A stretch of DNA of 64,000 nucleotides from Sandaracinaceae bacterium (GCA_040218145.1 JAVJQK010000100.1:17287-81286), one strand, 5' to 3'; positions 16,791 through 24,887 are shown, counted from the first letter of the stretch. The notes: a model not told the origin generated them from the sequence alone. Numbers and translations are program-made.

Positions 16791-17000
16791 ATGACGACAT
16801 CGTTCGCGCGCCGGGATCGGTTGATTGCGCTCGCCGCGACGGCGGCAGGAGTCGCCGGATGCTCAGAGGTGGAGCGGCGGAAAGCAGAGCAGCCGAAGCC
16901 GGCCGTCGAGGAGACGACTGGTCCCCGCCTCCTCGGGACGAGCCGCCGCGGCCGTCGCTGCACCCGTGCCTCTCGCTGTTCGGCAAGCCTTGAAAGGTAA
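16791..17000 (+). CDS. Short lipoprotein-like ORF, possibly a remnant
   Basis: 69 codons starting MTTSFARRDRLIALAATAAG and VAGC, a convincing lipoprotein signal with lipobox VAGC, followed by a Lys/Glu/Pro linker (SEVERRKAEQPKPAVEETT). After about 45 residues the sequence turns Arg/Cys/Ser-rich (SRRGRRCTRASRCSASLER) and stops. In another frame the reading continues with better composition (VRQALKGKLTGFVAGNRAAVL). A frameshifted lipoprotein is therefore likely. No clear ribosome site. Function unknown. Confidence 0.35.
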   Translation: MTTSFARRDRLIALAATAAGVAGCSEVERRKAEQPKPAVEETTGPRLLGTSRRGRRCTRASRCSASLER

Positions 17001-17037
17001 GCTGACGGGCTTCGTCGCCGGCAACCGAGCAGCGGTT

Positions 17038-17562
17038 CTACTTCGGGCGGAGTCGCTCCCGACACCGAACGCCGCAGAGGACGGATAGCCCGAGAATGAG
17101 CGGAATCGCAGGATCACTTCCGGCGAGCGGGCTCGCCGAACAGAGCATCGGCCGACTCGAACGCTCTTCGGTGGCTGGTTCCGCCTCTCGCTCGGGGCGC
17201 CGGCAGTAGACGCCTCTCGACCCGCTCTGGCATCGGCGCCGGAACCCTGCATATCTGAGCAGGTCGCAGTTCCCACCTGCTGCCCGGATCTGGCCCGGGG
17301 CTGTCAGAGAGGGTGGAGGCCGCGGCGGGGGGGCGTCGGGTCTGCCTTCGTAGCCTCGGCGGCTCTCCATTGGACAGTAGTGACACTCGGTCCATGAGCC
17401 TCGCGTCATGTTCTCGGGAGTGCACTCCGGGTCGAATGCCTGGCGCGGGATCGTCGGGTTCGCGCGTGCGGTCCCCGCGATGCTCAGGAGCAGCGCGGCC
17501 GCCAGGATGCATCGCCCGTTCGCGCGCCGCGCTTCAGTGTTCTTCCTTCTCCTGTCGCACAT
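17038..17562 (-). CDS. Secreted Cys-rich protein with C-terminal anchor-like tail
   Basis: 174 aa from ATG 17562 with GGGGAG 8 nt upstream. It has an N-terminal signal peptide (CILAAALLLSIAGTARA) and a mature part with paired cysteines (DPECTPENMTRGSWTECHYC, GNCDLLRYAGFRRRCQSG, GVYCRR) plus a Pro-rich segment. The last 27 residues are a hydrophobic run (AIPLILGLSVLCGV) followed by RCRERLRPK, resembling a short sorting tail or membrane anchor. The motif in front of it is not a textbook MYXO-CTERM. Function unknown; presumably envelope-exposed and disulfide-bonded. Confidence 0.6.
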   Translation of the reverse strand: MCDRRRKNTEARRANGRCILAAALLLSIAGTARANPTIPRQAFDPECTPENMTRGSWTECHYCPMESRRGYEGRPDAPPPRPPPSLTAPGQIRAAGGNCDLLRYAGFRRRCQSGSRGVYCRRPEREAEPATEERSSRPMLCSASPLAGSDPAIPLILGLSVLCGVRCRERLRPK

Positions 17563-17754
17563 CTGGAAATGCTCCCCGGCTGTTCGATCGAGGAGGGCAT
17601 CGTCGTCTCGGGGAAGTGGTTTCGCCCGACGCCGAGAAAACTTCACCCCCCACGGTGCGACCTGGCTCGGTGACAAGTTGTCGCAGGGGCTGGACACTCG
17701 GAATCGATGGGCCCCAAGAACCGTTCGACCTCCCGGATGAGGAAGGACGACGGT

Positions 17755-18213
17755 ATGACCGCTCTGCTCACGCTCGATCCCGCCGCGCGCCGCTCGGTGC
17801 TCGCTCTGCTCGGTTGCATGGCCGGCGCGGACGGCGACGTCTCCGAGGAGGAGAGCGAAGCCCTCGCGGGCGCGGCGCTGGCCCTCGGGGTGACCGACGG
17901 CTCCATCCTCACGGTGCCCACGCTCGACGAGATCGACTTCGAGGGCATGGACCGGCAGGCGCGGCTGCTCGCCTACGCGGGCGCGGTCTGGATGATGCTC
18001 GCGGACGGGCTCACGCTCAGGCGCGAGTCGTCGCTGCTGAGCCACCTCGCGGAGCGGCTGCGGGTGGGGCCCGACATGGCGCGCTTCCTCGGCTCGTTCG
18101 CGCGCTGGGTGCGCACGGAGACGGAGCTCCCCTGGCACCGAGAGGCGGACCTGCTCTTCACGGAAGCGGCGCGTCGGCTCGCTCGGGTCGAGGCGCATCA
18201 GCGCGCGGCCTGA
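17755..18213 (+). CDS. TerB-like domain protein
   Basis: 152 aa. The ATG at 17755 (MTALLTLDPAARRSVLALLG) is preferred; an earlier in-frame ATG at 17707 adds only a basic stretch. The segment LLGCMAGADGDVSEEESEAL followed by GVTDG and the all-helical remainder match the TerB/DjlA-like fold, where the D-G-x-[VI]-x-x-x-E motif binds metal. Residues 70-150 contain GAVWMMLADGLTLRRESSLL, a second half of the same pattern. Such proteins are cytoplasmic and linked to stress or membrane-associated complexes. The 3' end overlaps the convergent hydroxylase gene by 56 bp. Confidence 0.65.
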   Translation: MTALLTLDPAARRSVLALLGCMAGADGDVSEEESEALAGAALALGVTDGSILTVPTLDEIDFEGMDRQARLLAYAGAVWMMLADGLTLRRESSLLSHLAERLRVGPDMARFLGSFARWVRTETELPWHREADLLFTEAARRLARVEAHQRAA

Positions 18214-18859
18214 GGGTCCGGAAGACCCAGTCCCAGAGCGGGCTCGAGATGCCCCAGCGCGCCGCGCCCGCGTGCTCGTAGTGATGCGCGAGGTGGTGAC
18301 GCTGGATCGCGCGCAGCAGGCGCGAGCGCGGCCGCCCGTGGTGCGCGATGTGGTGCACGGCCTCGTACGCGAGGTACGCGACCAGGAAGCCGGCCATCGC
18401 GCTCATCCACGCCGGGCCGAGCGTCCACTGGAAGACGCCGAGCATCAGCAGCGCGAGCGAGCCGATCTGCACGGGCGTGGCCGCCAGGCGCGAGGGCTCC
18501 TGCGGCGAGACGTGATGGTGGCCGTGCACGATGAAGGTCGTGACCTTGCCCGGGTCACCCTGGCTCGGGAAGTGGAAGAGCCAGCGATGCATGGCGTACT
18601 CCACGAGGGTCCAGCTCAGCGCGCCCAGCAGGAACACGGCCGGCGCCCAGGCGTGCGTCGGGGCGTGCTCCAGGAGCCAGCCTACGAACGGCGTGACCAG
18701 CAGGAACGGCAGGGCCGGGTGTCCGCCGAAGATCAGGTGCTCGGGCACGAAGTCTCGAAAGAGCCGCACCCGGGACGCTGCGCGCGGCCCCTTGCGCGGC
18801 GTCCACGAGCGCCGCGCCGCCTCGACGCACTCCTCGGTGAAGGGTCCCGTTCCGCTCAC
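18158..18859 (-). CDS. Fatty acid hydroxylase / sterol desaturase family protein
   Basis: 233 aa, GTG start. An integral-membrane di-iron enzyme with the four His clusters of the family: HRWLFH (about 90), HGHHH (about 112), HHIAHH (about 168) and HRHHLAHHYEH (about 190). Hydrophobic segments lie between them (FLLVTPFVGWLLEH, AVFLLGALSWTLVEY, VQIGSLALLMLGVFQ, MSAMAGFLVAYLAYE). The size and the short loop before HGHHH resemble FA2H-like fatty-acid 2-hydroxylases rather than the larger sterol oxidases. It probably hydroxylates a lipid acyl chain, perhaps on sphingolipids, which myxobacteria make; the substrate is inference. Confidence 0.85.
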   Translation of the reverse strand: MSGTGPFTEECVEAARRSWTPRKGPRAASRVRLFRDFVPEHLIFGGHPALPFLLVTPFVGWLLEHAPTHAWAPAVFLLGALSWTLVEYAMHRWLFHFPSQGDPGKVTTFIVHGHHHVSPQEPSRLAATPVQIGSLALLMLGVFQWTLGPAWMSAMAGFLVAYLAYEAVHHIAHHGRPRSRLLRAIQRHHLAHHYEHAGAARWGISSPLWDWVFRTLRPRADAPRPERADAPLP

Positions 18860-18895
18860 GCCAGAAGTATGGGGGCAGATCCGCCGGGCGCCGAG

Positions 18896-19036
18896 TCAGG
18901 GAGCTCTGCTGCGGCTCATGTGCCAGAGCGCCAGGATCTGGAACGCATGCGGCGCCTTGTCGCGGTTCTTCAGCCACCATCTGCGCGCAAGCTCGATCTC
19001 TCGAGCAGCGCGCCGCGCGATCTCAACCTTCGGAAT
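18896..19036 (-). pseudogene. Truncated ParE-like toxin
   Basis: The frame VEIARRAAREIELARRWW and LKNRDKAPHAF matches the N-terminus of ParE/RelE-superfamily toxins. It then ends after only 17 more unrelated residues (QILALWHMSRSRAP), so about half of a normal 95-aa toxin, including the catalytic or gyrase-binding C-terminus, is missing. It overlaps the upstream antitoxin by about 14 nt in another frame. No standard start codon is obvious. Probably inactive. Confidence 0.55.
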
Positions 19037-19250
19037 GGTCGACCGCTCCCCGTAGCTGTCGCAGGAAGGTGTTCGCGTCGACGACCTCGCCCCGGTCGCA
19101 TTCGGTCTCTCGCTCGCGAAGCGCCGCCACGTCGTCCTCGGAGAGATCGAAGACCTCCTCGGAGAACTCGCGGAGGGCGGCCCGCGCGAGGTCGAGGTCA
19201 TCCTCGTCCAGGTCGTCCACCAGGGCGTGCAGGTGCTGGCGCGCGTTCAC
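19023..19250 (-). CDS. Antitoxin of a decayed ParE-type pair
   Basis: 75 aa, GTG start at 19250. Short, acidic and helical (HALVDDLDEDDLDLARAALR, SEDDVAALRERETECDRGEV, VDANTFLRQLRG). The pattern of an acidic helix, then ERGEVV-like turn and a final helix ending LRG is seen in many RelB/ParD-class antitoxins. Its only partner is the truncated toxin frame that overlaps its 3' end. It may survive as an orphan antitoxin or DNA-binding regulator. Confidence 0.6.
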   Translation of the reverse strand: MNARQHLHALVDDLDEDDLDLARAALREFSEEVFDLSEDDVAALRERETECDRGEVVDANTFLRQLRGAVDHSEG

Positions 19251-19316
19251 CTCACGAGTATAGCCCGTCGTCGGTCGACGACGAACGGGCCCGGCGCGCT
19301 GGGCTACGCTCCCACG

Positions 19317-20876
19317 ATGCGTCGACGTGAGCTGCTCGAGCTCCTGGGCTCCGCCGCGCTGCTGGCTGGCTGCGGTGAGGAGGACGCGACGCCGCCGCGC
19401 GCTCCTGCGGTGGAAGAGGCGCCGCCGCCGCCGCCGGTCGAGCGCCGGAGCGAGCCTGTGCCCGAGACCCGCCCGGCGACGGACGCGGATTGGGCGCGGC
19501 TCGCCGAGCGCCTCGAGGGGGAGGTGGTCCGTCCGGATGCCGAGCGCTACGCGGTGGCGCGTAGGCTGTTCGACCCGCGCTTCGACTCGCTCGAGCCCCA
19601 GGGCGTCGCGTACTGCCGCTCGGAGTCGGACGTGCAGCGCTCCGTCGCGTTCGCGCGGGCGCACGCGCTCCCGTTCGCGGCCCGCTGCGGCGGCCACAGC
19701 TACGGCGGATACTCGAGCGGCGAGGGCTTGGTCTGCGACGTCGGGCCCATGTCCGCGGTGGCGCTCGACGGATCGGGCGCCATGGCGAGCGTCGGCGCGG
19801 GCGCGAAGCTCATCGACATCTACGCGCAGCTCGCCGCGCGCAGCCTGGTCATCCCCGGCGGGACCTGTCCGAGCGTCGGGATCTCGGGGCTGACGCTCGG
19901 CGGCGGGCAGGGCGTGTTCGGACGCAAGCTCGGGCTGACCTGCGACGCGGTGGACGCGATGCGGATCGTGACCGCGGACGGGGTGATCCACGCGTGCGAC
20001 GCCGAGACGGACGCCGACCTGTTCTGGGCGAGCCGCGGCGGAGGCGGCGGGAACTTCGGGGTGGTCACGCAATTTCGTTTCCGAACCCACCATGTCCCCC
20101 GGATCACGCGCTTCGCGTTGCCGTGGCGCTGGGGCGCGGCGGCGGACGTCGTCGCGGGCTGGCAGGAGTGGGGACCGGACGCGCCTCGGGAGATCTGGTC
20201 CAAGTGCGAGCTCGGGAGCCGCGGCGCGGATCGCTCGGTCGCCATCCACGGGGTGTTCCCCGGGGACGCGTCATCGCTCGCCCCCCACCTCGACGCCCTC
20301 ATCGCGCGGGTGGGCTCGGCGCCACGACGGCGACGCGTGGAGAGCGCGGCGCTCCTGGACACGATGCTCGTCCTCGGCGGCTGCGCGCGTCGCACGTACG
20401 AGGAGTGCCACATGCCGCCCGAGGGCACGCTGGGGCGGGGTATGAAGCGGACGCGCTCGCACGTGGTCCAGACGTCGCTCTCTCCGGGTGGCATCGAGAC
20501 GCTGCTGGAGGGGCTCGATCGCTCGGGCCTCGCGGAGGGCTCGGGCCGCGTGGGGCTCGACGCGGTCGGGGGCGCGATCAACGCGGTCGACCCCGACGCG
20601 ACGGCCTTCGTGCACCGGCGCGCGCGCTTCATCGCGCAGTACGCGACGTACTGGTCGCGGCGATCGAACGCGGCCGAGGCGAGCGAGCGCTGGCTGGATC
20701 AGCTCTACGCCGCGATGCAGCCGCACGCGGGCGGCGCCTACGGCAACTACATCGATCCGCGGCTGAGCGACTGGGAGCGCGCGTACTACGGGGCGAACCT
20801 GCCGAGGCTCCGCGCCATCAAGCGTCGCCACGACCCGGACGACTTCTTCCGGTTCGCGCAGAGCATCCGCGGCTGA
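19317..20876 (+). CDS. FAD-linked oxidase, berberine-bridge-enzyme type, lipoprotein
   Basis: 519 aa from ATG 19317; the signal MRRRELLELLGSAALLAGC ends in a lipobox and carries a twin-Arg-like N-terminus. A Pro-rich linker follows. The FAD_binding_4 (PCMH-fold) domain spans about 80-250. Both residues for bicovalent FAD are present: His in AARCGGHSYGGYSSG and Cys in GRKLGLTCDAVDAM. The C-terminal BBE motif is GAYGNYIDPRLSDWERAYYG. Substrate unknown; relatives oxidise sugars, alkaloids or polyketides. Surface location follows from the signal. It is not in an obvious operon. Confidence 0.88.
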   Translation: MRRRELLELLGSAALLAGCGEEDATPPRAPAVEEAPPPPPVERRSEPVPETRPATDADWARLAERLEGEVVRPDAERYAVARRLFDPRFDSLEPQGVAYCRSESDVQRSVAFARAHALPFAARCGGHSYGGYSSGEGLVCDVGPMSAVALDGSGAMASVGAGAKLIDIYAQLAARSLVIPGGTCPSVGISGLTLGGGQGVFGRKLGLTCDAVDAMRIVTADGVIHACDAETDADLFWASRGGGGGNFGVVTQFRFRTHHVPRITRFALPWRWGAAADVVAGWQEWGPDAPREIWSKCELGSRGADRSVAIHGVFPGDASSLAPHLDALIARVGSAPRRRRVESAALLDTMLVLGGCARRTYEECHMPPEGTLGRGMKRTRSHVVQTSLSPGGIETLLEGLDRSGLAEGSGRVGLDAVGGAINAVDPDATAFVHRRARFIAQYATYWSRRSNAAEASERWLDQLYAAMQPHAGGAYGNYIDPRLSDWERAYYGANLPRLRAIKRRHDPDDFFRFAQSIRG

Positions 20877-20882
20877 CGTTCG

Positions 20883-22460
20883 TCAGTCCACGACGAACTC
20901 GTCTTCGCCGGGCGGGGTGTAGACGACCTTGTAGAGGTCGGTGCGGCGGTCGAGCCAGTTCTGGACGGTGCCGGTGCGGCGGGCGCGGCGGAGGAGCTCG
21001 AGATCGACGTCCTGGAAGAGCACGGTCTCGACGTTGGGCTCCGCCTCGACCGCGACGCCGTCCCGCGCGAAGGGGATGTCGCTGGGCGTGAAGATGCCGC
21101 TCTGCGCGTAGTGGGTGTCGGCGTTCTCCACGAGGGGGAGGTTGCCGACGCAGCCCGCGTTGACGACGTAGACCTGGTTCTCGATCGCGCGCGCCTGGCA
21201 GCAGAGGCGGACGCGGAGGTGGCCGTGGCGGTCGTTGGTGTTGGAGGGGACGAAGAGGATCTTCGCGCCCTTCTTCACCGCGACGCGCGCGAGCTCGGGG
21301 AACTCGCTGTCGTAGCAGATGAGGATGGCGACCTTGCCGAAGTCGGTGTCGAAGATCTCCACCTTGTCGCCGCCGGCGATGCCCCACCACTTCGCCTCGT
21401 TCGGCGTGACGTGGATCTTCTTCTGCTTGCCGATCGAGCCGTCGCGGCCGAAGAGGTAGGCGATGTTGTAGAGGAGGCCGTCGTCCTCGAGCGCGAGCTG
21501 GCTGCCGCCGATGATGTTGATGTTGTAGTGGGTCGCCAGGCGGCCGAAGAGCTCGAGGTAGCGCGGGGTGAAGTCGGCGAGGCGGCGCGCGCCCTCGGCC
21601 GGCCGGCGCTCGTCGATGAGCGAGAGGAGCTGCACGGTGAACAGCTCCGGGAAGCAGAGGAAGTCGGCCTTGTAGTCGCTCGCCGTGTCGACGAAGAACT
21701 CGCACTGCCGCTCGAACTCCTCCCAGCTCTCGAGGAGGCGCATCTTGTATTGCACGAGTGAGAGGCGCACCGAGAGCACCGAGCGCCGCATCTTCTTGCG
21801 GCGAGACTTCGGCACGTAGTCGAGGTTCGGCCACTCGAGGCAGGTCGCCCAGCCGCCCGAGTCCTCGTCGTTGGGGAGGTAGTCCTCGATGAGCTGGCGC
21901 AGCTGGAAGCCGTTGGAGAGCTGCGTGGTCAGGACGGGGTCGTAGAGCTGCTTCGTGATGACCCTCTCGACGTACTCGTGCGCGCTCAGCTCGTCCCTGT
22001 GCTTCGCGTAGCCGGGGATGCGCCCGCCGACGATCATGCGCGCGCAGTTGAAGTCGCGCGCGATGCGCTTGCGCTCCTCGTACAGGCGCCGGGCCAGCTT
22101 CTGCCCGCGGTAGTCGGGGTCGACCATCATCTCGATGCCGTAGAGCGTGTCGCCCTCGGGGTCGTGGTTCTCGAGGTAGCCGTTGCCCGAGATCTCGAGG
22201 TAGTCGTGCCAGTCGGTGTAGTCGTCGTACTGGACGATGAGCGCGGAGCTGCTCGCCACCATCTCGCCGTCCACCTCGATGCAGACCTGCCCCTCGGGGA
22301 AGCGGGAGATCATGCTCTCCATTTGCGCGGGCAGCCACGGCTTGAGCGTGGGGAAGCACCGCGTCAGCAGGGCCTTCCACTCGTCGTAGTCCTCGAGCCG
22401 GAGCTGGCGGACACGGATGCGGGTCTCGAAATCGCTGAGGTCAATCTTCACGCGGCGCAT
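20883..22460 (-). CDS. GNAT acetyltransferase - carbon-nitrogen hydrolase fusion
   Basis: 525 aa. Residues about 15-200 are a GNAT domain (IRVRQLRLEDYDEWKALLTRC, GIEMMVDPDYRGQKLARRLYEE with the acetyl-CoA P-loop RGQKLA). Residues about 228-515 are a nitrilase-superfamily amidase with the catalytic Glu (CFPELF), Lys (GKQKKIHVTPNE) and Cys (AILICYDSEFPE). The two-domain protein is known in several bacterial phyla, but its substrate is not established. The cytoplasmic enzyme could acylate and hydrolyse one amide metabolite. It converges with the oxidase gene (6 bp). Confidence 0.9.
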   Translation of the reverse strand: MRRVKIDLSDFETRIRVRQLRLEDYDEWKALLTRCFPTLKPWLPAQMESMISRFPEGQVCIEVDGEMVASSSALIVQYDDYTDWHDYLEISGNGYLENHDPEGDTLYGIEMMVDPDYRGQKLARRLYEERKRIARDFNCARMIVGGRIPGYAKHRDELSAHEYVERVITKQLYDPVLTTQLSNGFQLRQLIEDYLPNDEDSGGWATCLEWPNLDYVPKSRRKKMRRSVLSVRLSLVQYKMRLLESWEEFERQCEFFVDTASDYKADFLCFPELFTVQLLSLIDERRPAEGARRLADFTPRYLELFGRLATHYNINIIGGSQLALEDDGLLYNIAYLFGRDGSIGKQKKIHVTPNEAKWWGIAGGDKVEIFDTDFGKVAILICYDSEFPELARVAVKKGAKILFVPSNTNDRHGHLRVRLCCQARAIENQVYVVNAGCVGNLPLVENADTHYAQSGIFTPSDIPFARDGVAVEAEPNVETVLFQDVDLELLRRARRTGTVQNWLDRRTDLYKVVYTPPGEDEFVVD

Positions 22461-22519
22461 CTTAGTCGCGGCGCGCCCGTTCGCACGAGAGGAACGTGAG
22501 CGGGCATTGATTCGGGGGA

Positions 22520-22548
22520 TTGACTTCGGGCTGGCGATGCATCATCTA
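22520..22548 (+). promoter_or_regulatory. Candidate promoter of the EF-G paralogue leader
   Basis: TTGACT (22520-22525), a 17-bp spacer and CATCTA (22543-22548) fit a sigma-70 promoter with a good -35 and a weak -10. It would produce a leader of roughly 300 nt before the EF-G gene, covering the short ORF and the hairpin described next. Confidence 0.35.
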
Positions 22549-22566
22549 TCCGGTGGAGCCTCTGTC

Positions 22567-22692
22567 ATGACGCCCCGGACCATCACGACCGACCTCACGC
22601 GAGTCCTCCGCTTCGGCGGGCGGGCCTGCGGGCGGCGCGATCTGTCCGGCCCGTCGTACGCGCTCCTGTCGGTCTGGCCGGTATCGCGCTGA
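22567..22692 (+). CDS. Possible 41-aa leader peptide upstream of EF-G paralogue
   Basis: ATG 22567 has GGTGGAG 9 nt upstream. The product is 41 aa (MTPRTITTDLTRVLRFGG, then RACGRRDLSGPSYALL and SVWPVSR). Codons show the G/C third-position bias of real genes. It is Arg-rich with no known domain. Its stop codon is immediately followed by a 60-nt hairpin, and the EF-G gene begins 160 nt downstream. A translation-coupled attenuation role is inferred. It may also be a chance frame. Confidence 0.4.
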   Translation: MTPRTITTDLTRVLRFGGRACGRRDLSGPSYALLSVWPVSR

Positions 22693-22752
22693 CCGCGGCG
22701 GGAATCTCCGCGTAGAGCCGCCCGAGCTGCGCTCTACGTGCCCCCGCCGCGG
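22693..22752 (+). promoter_or_regulatory. Large leader hairpin before EF-G paralogue
   Basis: CCGCGGCGGG (22693-22702) pairs perfectly with CCCGCCGCGG (22743-22752). An inner arm GCGTAGAGC (22710-22718) pairs with GCTCTACGT (22731-22739), eight pairs plus a G-T. It begins on the base after the leader-peptide stop. No T-tract follows, so it is not a classic terminator. It could be an attenuator, a pause site or a structure that a stalled ribosome melts. Outside these elements nothing else is seen in 22461-22851. Confidence 0.5.
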
Positions 22753-22851
22753 ATGGTCCGAACCGTCCGACGTCCGTCCGGGCGTCGATCTCCGCACGCG
22801 CCGATGAGCCGGCGCGCGGCGCGTGCACCCGTGTGTCTTTCGGAGGTCATC

Positions 22852-24849
22852 ATGACCGGAACAATCGCCATTTCTCGCCAACGCAACCTCGGAATCATCG
22901 CTCATGTCGACGCGGGCAAGACCACGCTGACCGAGCGGATCCTCTTCCACGCCGGCCGCATCCATCGGATCGGCGGCGTCGACGAGGGCACCACCACCAC
23001 GGACCACCGACCCGAAGAGCAGGCCAAGGGCATCACCATCACCGCCGCGGCGGTCTCGTGCGCCTGGGGCGATCACGCGCTGACGCTGATCGACACCCCC
23101 GGTCACGTGGACTTCACGATGGAGGTGGAGCGCTCGCTGCGCGTGCTCGACGGGGCCGTCGTGCTCCTCGACGCGGTGGCCGGCGTGGAGCCGCAGACCG
23201 AGACGGTGTGGCGACAGGCCGAGCGGCACGGGGTGCCTCGGATCGCGTTCGTGAACAAGCTCGACCGCGCCGGGGCCGACCTCGACCGCGCGGTGCGCTC
23301 GCTGCGAGACCGACTCGGGGTGCGCCCGCTCGTGCTCACGCTGCCCGACGGAGAGACCCTCTCGGCGATCCTCGACGTGGTGAGACGCGAGCGCGTGACC
23401 TTCGATGACGAGGGCCGCGTGGCGTCGCGCGTGCCGTGTGACGATCCCCGGATCGACGCGGCGCGCGAGGCGCTCGTGGAGGCGTGCGCGGAGCTCGACG
23501 AGGCGCTCCTGGAGAGCTTCGTCGAGAGCCGCGACGTCAGCGCCGAGGCGCTGCTGGCTGCGTTGCGGCGCGGGACCCTCGAGGGTCGCTGGCTGCCCGT
23601 GCTCGCGGGCTCGGCGTACCGGAACGTCGGCGTCCCGCTCCTGCTCGACGCGGTGGTCGCGCTGCTCCCCGATCCGTCGGAGGCGGCGCCTCTCGCGGAG
23701 GGCTGGGCACGCGCGGCCGACGCGCCGCTCGCCGGGCTCTGCTTCAAGGTCGACTTCGACACCTTCGGCGCGCTCGCCTTCGTGCGCGTGTACGCGGGCG
23801 TGCTGCGCCGCGGAGACGTCGTGGCCGTGCAGTCTCGGAAGCTCCGCGTCGGTCGCCTCGTTCGGCTCTTCGCCGCTGAGCGCGAAGACGTCGAGGAGGC
23901 GCCCGCGGGGAGCATCGTGGCGCTGGTCTCGGCCGATCTCTCGACCGGGGACACGCTGTCCGAGCCGTCCCATCCCATCTCGCTCGAGCCGGTCCGCGCA
24001 CCCGACGCGGTGATGCGCGTGGCCATCGAGCCCAGGACCCGCAGTGATCGCGATCGTCTCCCGAAGGCGCTCGCGCGGCTGCGGGTCGCCGACCCCTCCC
24101 TCCGCGTGATCGCCGACCCCGACACGGGGCAGACGCTCCTCGGGGGCATGGGTCAGCTACACCTCGAGATCGCGGTCAGCCGGCTCTCCACCGAGCACGG
24201 CGTGACCGTCGACGTCGGCGCGCCCCGCGTCGCGTACCGCGAGACGGTCTCGTCCCGCGCGCGCGTCGATGAGGTGCTCCGGAAGCAGACCGGCGGCCCG
24301 GGTCTCTTCGCCCACGTGGTGATGGAGCTCGAGCCGGCGTCGCCCGGAGAAGGCTTCGTCTTCGAAGACCGGATCCGCGGCGGCGCGATCCCGCGCGAGT
24401 ACGTCTCGGGCGTCCGGAAGGGCGTCGAGGCGGCGCTCGGGTCCGGTGTCCTCGGCCACCCCGTGGTCGACGTGCGGGTCCGTCTCCTCGACGGATCCAC
24501 CCACCCCAACGACTCGAGTGAGCACGCCTTCGCGCTCTGCGCGGAGCAGGCCTTCCGCGCCGCGCTGCGGCAGGCGGGCCCGGTGCTCCTCGAGCCGCTC
24601 GTCCGTCTCGAGGTGCACGCACCCGAGGCGCACGTCGGCGACCTGATCGGGGACCTGTCCGCGCGCCGCGGCCGGATCCTCGGGATGGAGACCGAGCGCG
24701 ATCTCGTCCGCGTGGAGGCGGAGGCGCCGCTCGCCGAGCTCTTCGGCTACGCGACCGACCTCGCCAGCCTCGCGCGCGGCCGGGGCACGCATCATCTCGA
24801 GCTCGCGCGCTATGCCCCGGCCCCCGAGGGTGTGCGCGTGCGCAGCTGA
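22852..24849 (+). CDS. fusA: Elongation factor G paralogue
   Basis: 665 aa from ATG 22852 with CGGAGGT 7 nt upstream. A ribosomal translocase GTPase: G1 IIAHVDAGKTTLTER, switch I with TTTTDHRPEEQAKGITITAA, G3 DTPGHVDFTMEVERSLRVLDG, G4 FVNKLDRAGAD. Domains II-V follow (domain II near 300-390, domain IV VAYRETVSSRARVDEVLRKQ, domain V HAPEAHVGDLIGDLSARRGRILGM). It is about 35-40 residues shorter than the canonical 700-aa EF-G and has no ribosomal-protein neighbours. It is therefore likely a second copy (EF-G2 or a recycling/specialised factor). Switch and TPGH regions are EF-G-like rather than TetM-like. Confidence 0.9.
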   Translation: MTGTIAISRQRNLGIIAHVDAGKTTLTERILFHAGRIHRIGGVDEGTTTTDHRPEEQAKGITITAAAVSCAWGDHALTLIDTPGHVDFTMEVERSLRVLDGAVVLLDAVAGVEPQTETVWRQAERHGVPRIAFVNKLDRAGADLDRAVRSLRDRLGVRPLVLTLPDGETLSAILDVVRRERVTFDDEGRVASRVPCDDPRIDAAREALVEACAELDEALLESFVESRDVSAEALLAALRRGTLEGRWLPVLAGSAYRNVGVPLLLDAVVALLPDPSEAAPLAEGWARAADAPLAGLCFKVDFDTFGALAFVRVYAGVLRRGDVVAVQSRKLRVGRLVRLFAAEREDVEEAPAGSIVALVSADLSTGDTLSEPSHPISLEPVRAPDAVMRVAIEPRTRSDRDRLPKALARLRVADPSLRVIADPDTGQTLLGGMGQLHLEIAVSRLSTEHGVTVDVGAPRVAYRETVSSRARVDEVLRKQTGGPGLFAHVVMELEPASPGEGFVFEDRIRGGAIPREYVSGVRKGVEAALGSGVLGHPVVDVRVRLLDGSTHPNDSSEHAFALCAEQAFRAALRQAGPVLLEPLVRLEVHAPEAHVGDLIGDLSARRGRILGMETERDLVRVEAEAPLAELFGYATDLASLARGRGTHHLELARYAPAPEGVRVRS

Positions 24850-24855
24850 GACCGA

Positions 24856-24887
24856 AGGCGGCGCGCCCATCCGCGGGCGCGCCGCCT
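24856..24887 (+). terminator. Perfect 13-bp stem after EF-G paralogue
   Basis: AGGCGGCGCGCCC (24856-24868) and GGGCGCGCCGCCT (24875-24887) form a perfect stem with loop ATCCGC, starting 6 nt after the stop codon. Only a short pyrimidine run (CCTTCCG) follows. Its strength and position argue for a terminator. Confidence 0.7.

Noticed and set aside
16555..16986. Minus-strand frame ending in a Cys-rich tail (CVCVQTCGCHH)
   Set aside because: Most of the frame has no codon bias and no ribosome site or signal peptide; mentioned only as part of the gene-poor spacer.
17313..18281. Plus-strand 322-codon frame
   Set aside because: It runs through both the secreted Cys-rich gene region and the TerB-like gene in a wrong frame, with shadow composition.
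22852..24849. Reading the EF-G paralogue as a TetM-type ribosomal protection protein
   Set aside because: The TPGHVDFTMEVERSLRVLDG and switch I sequences are EF-G-like; the leader architecture alone is not enough.
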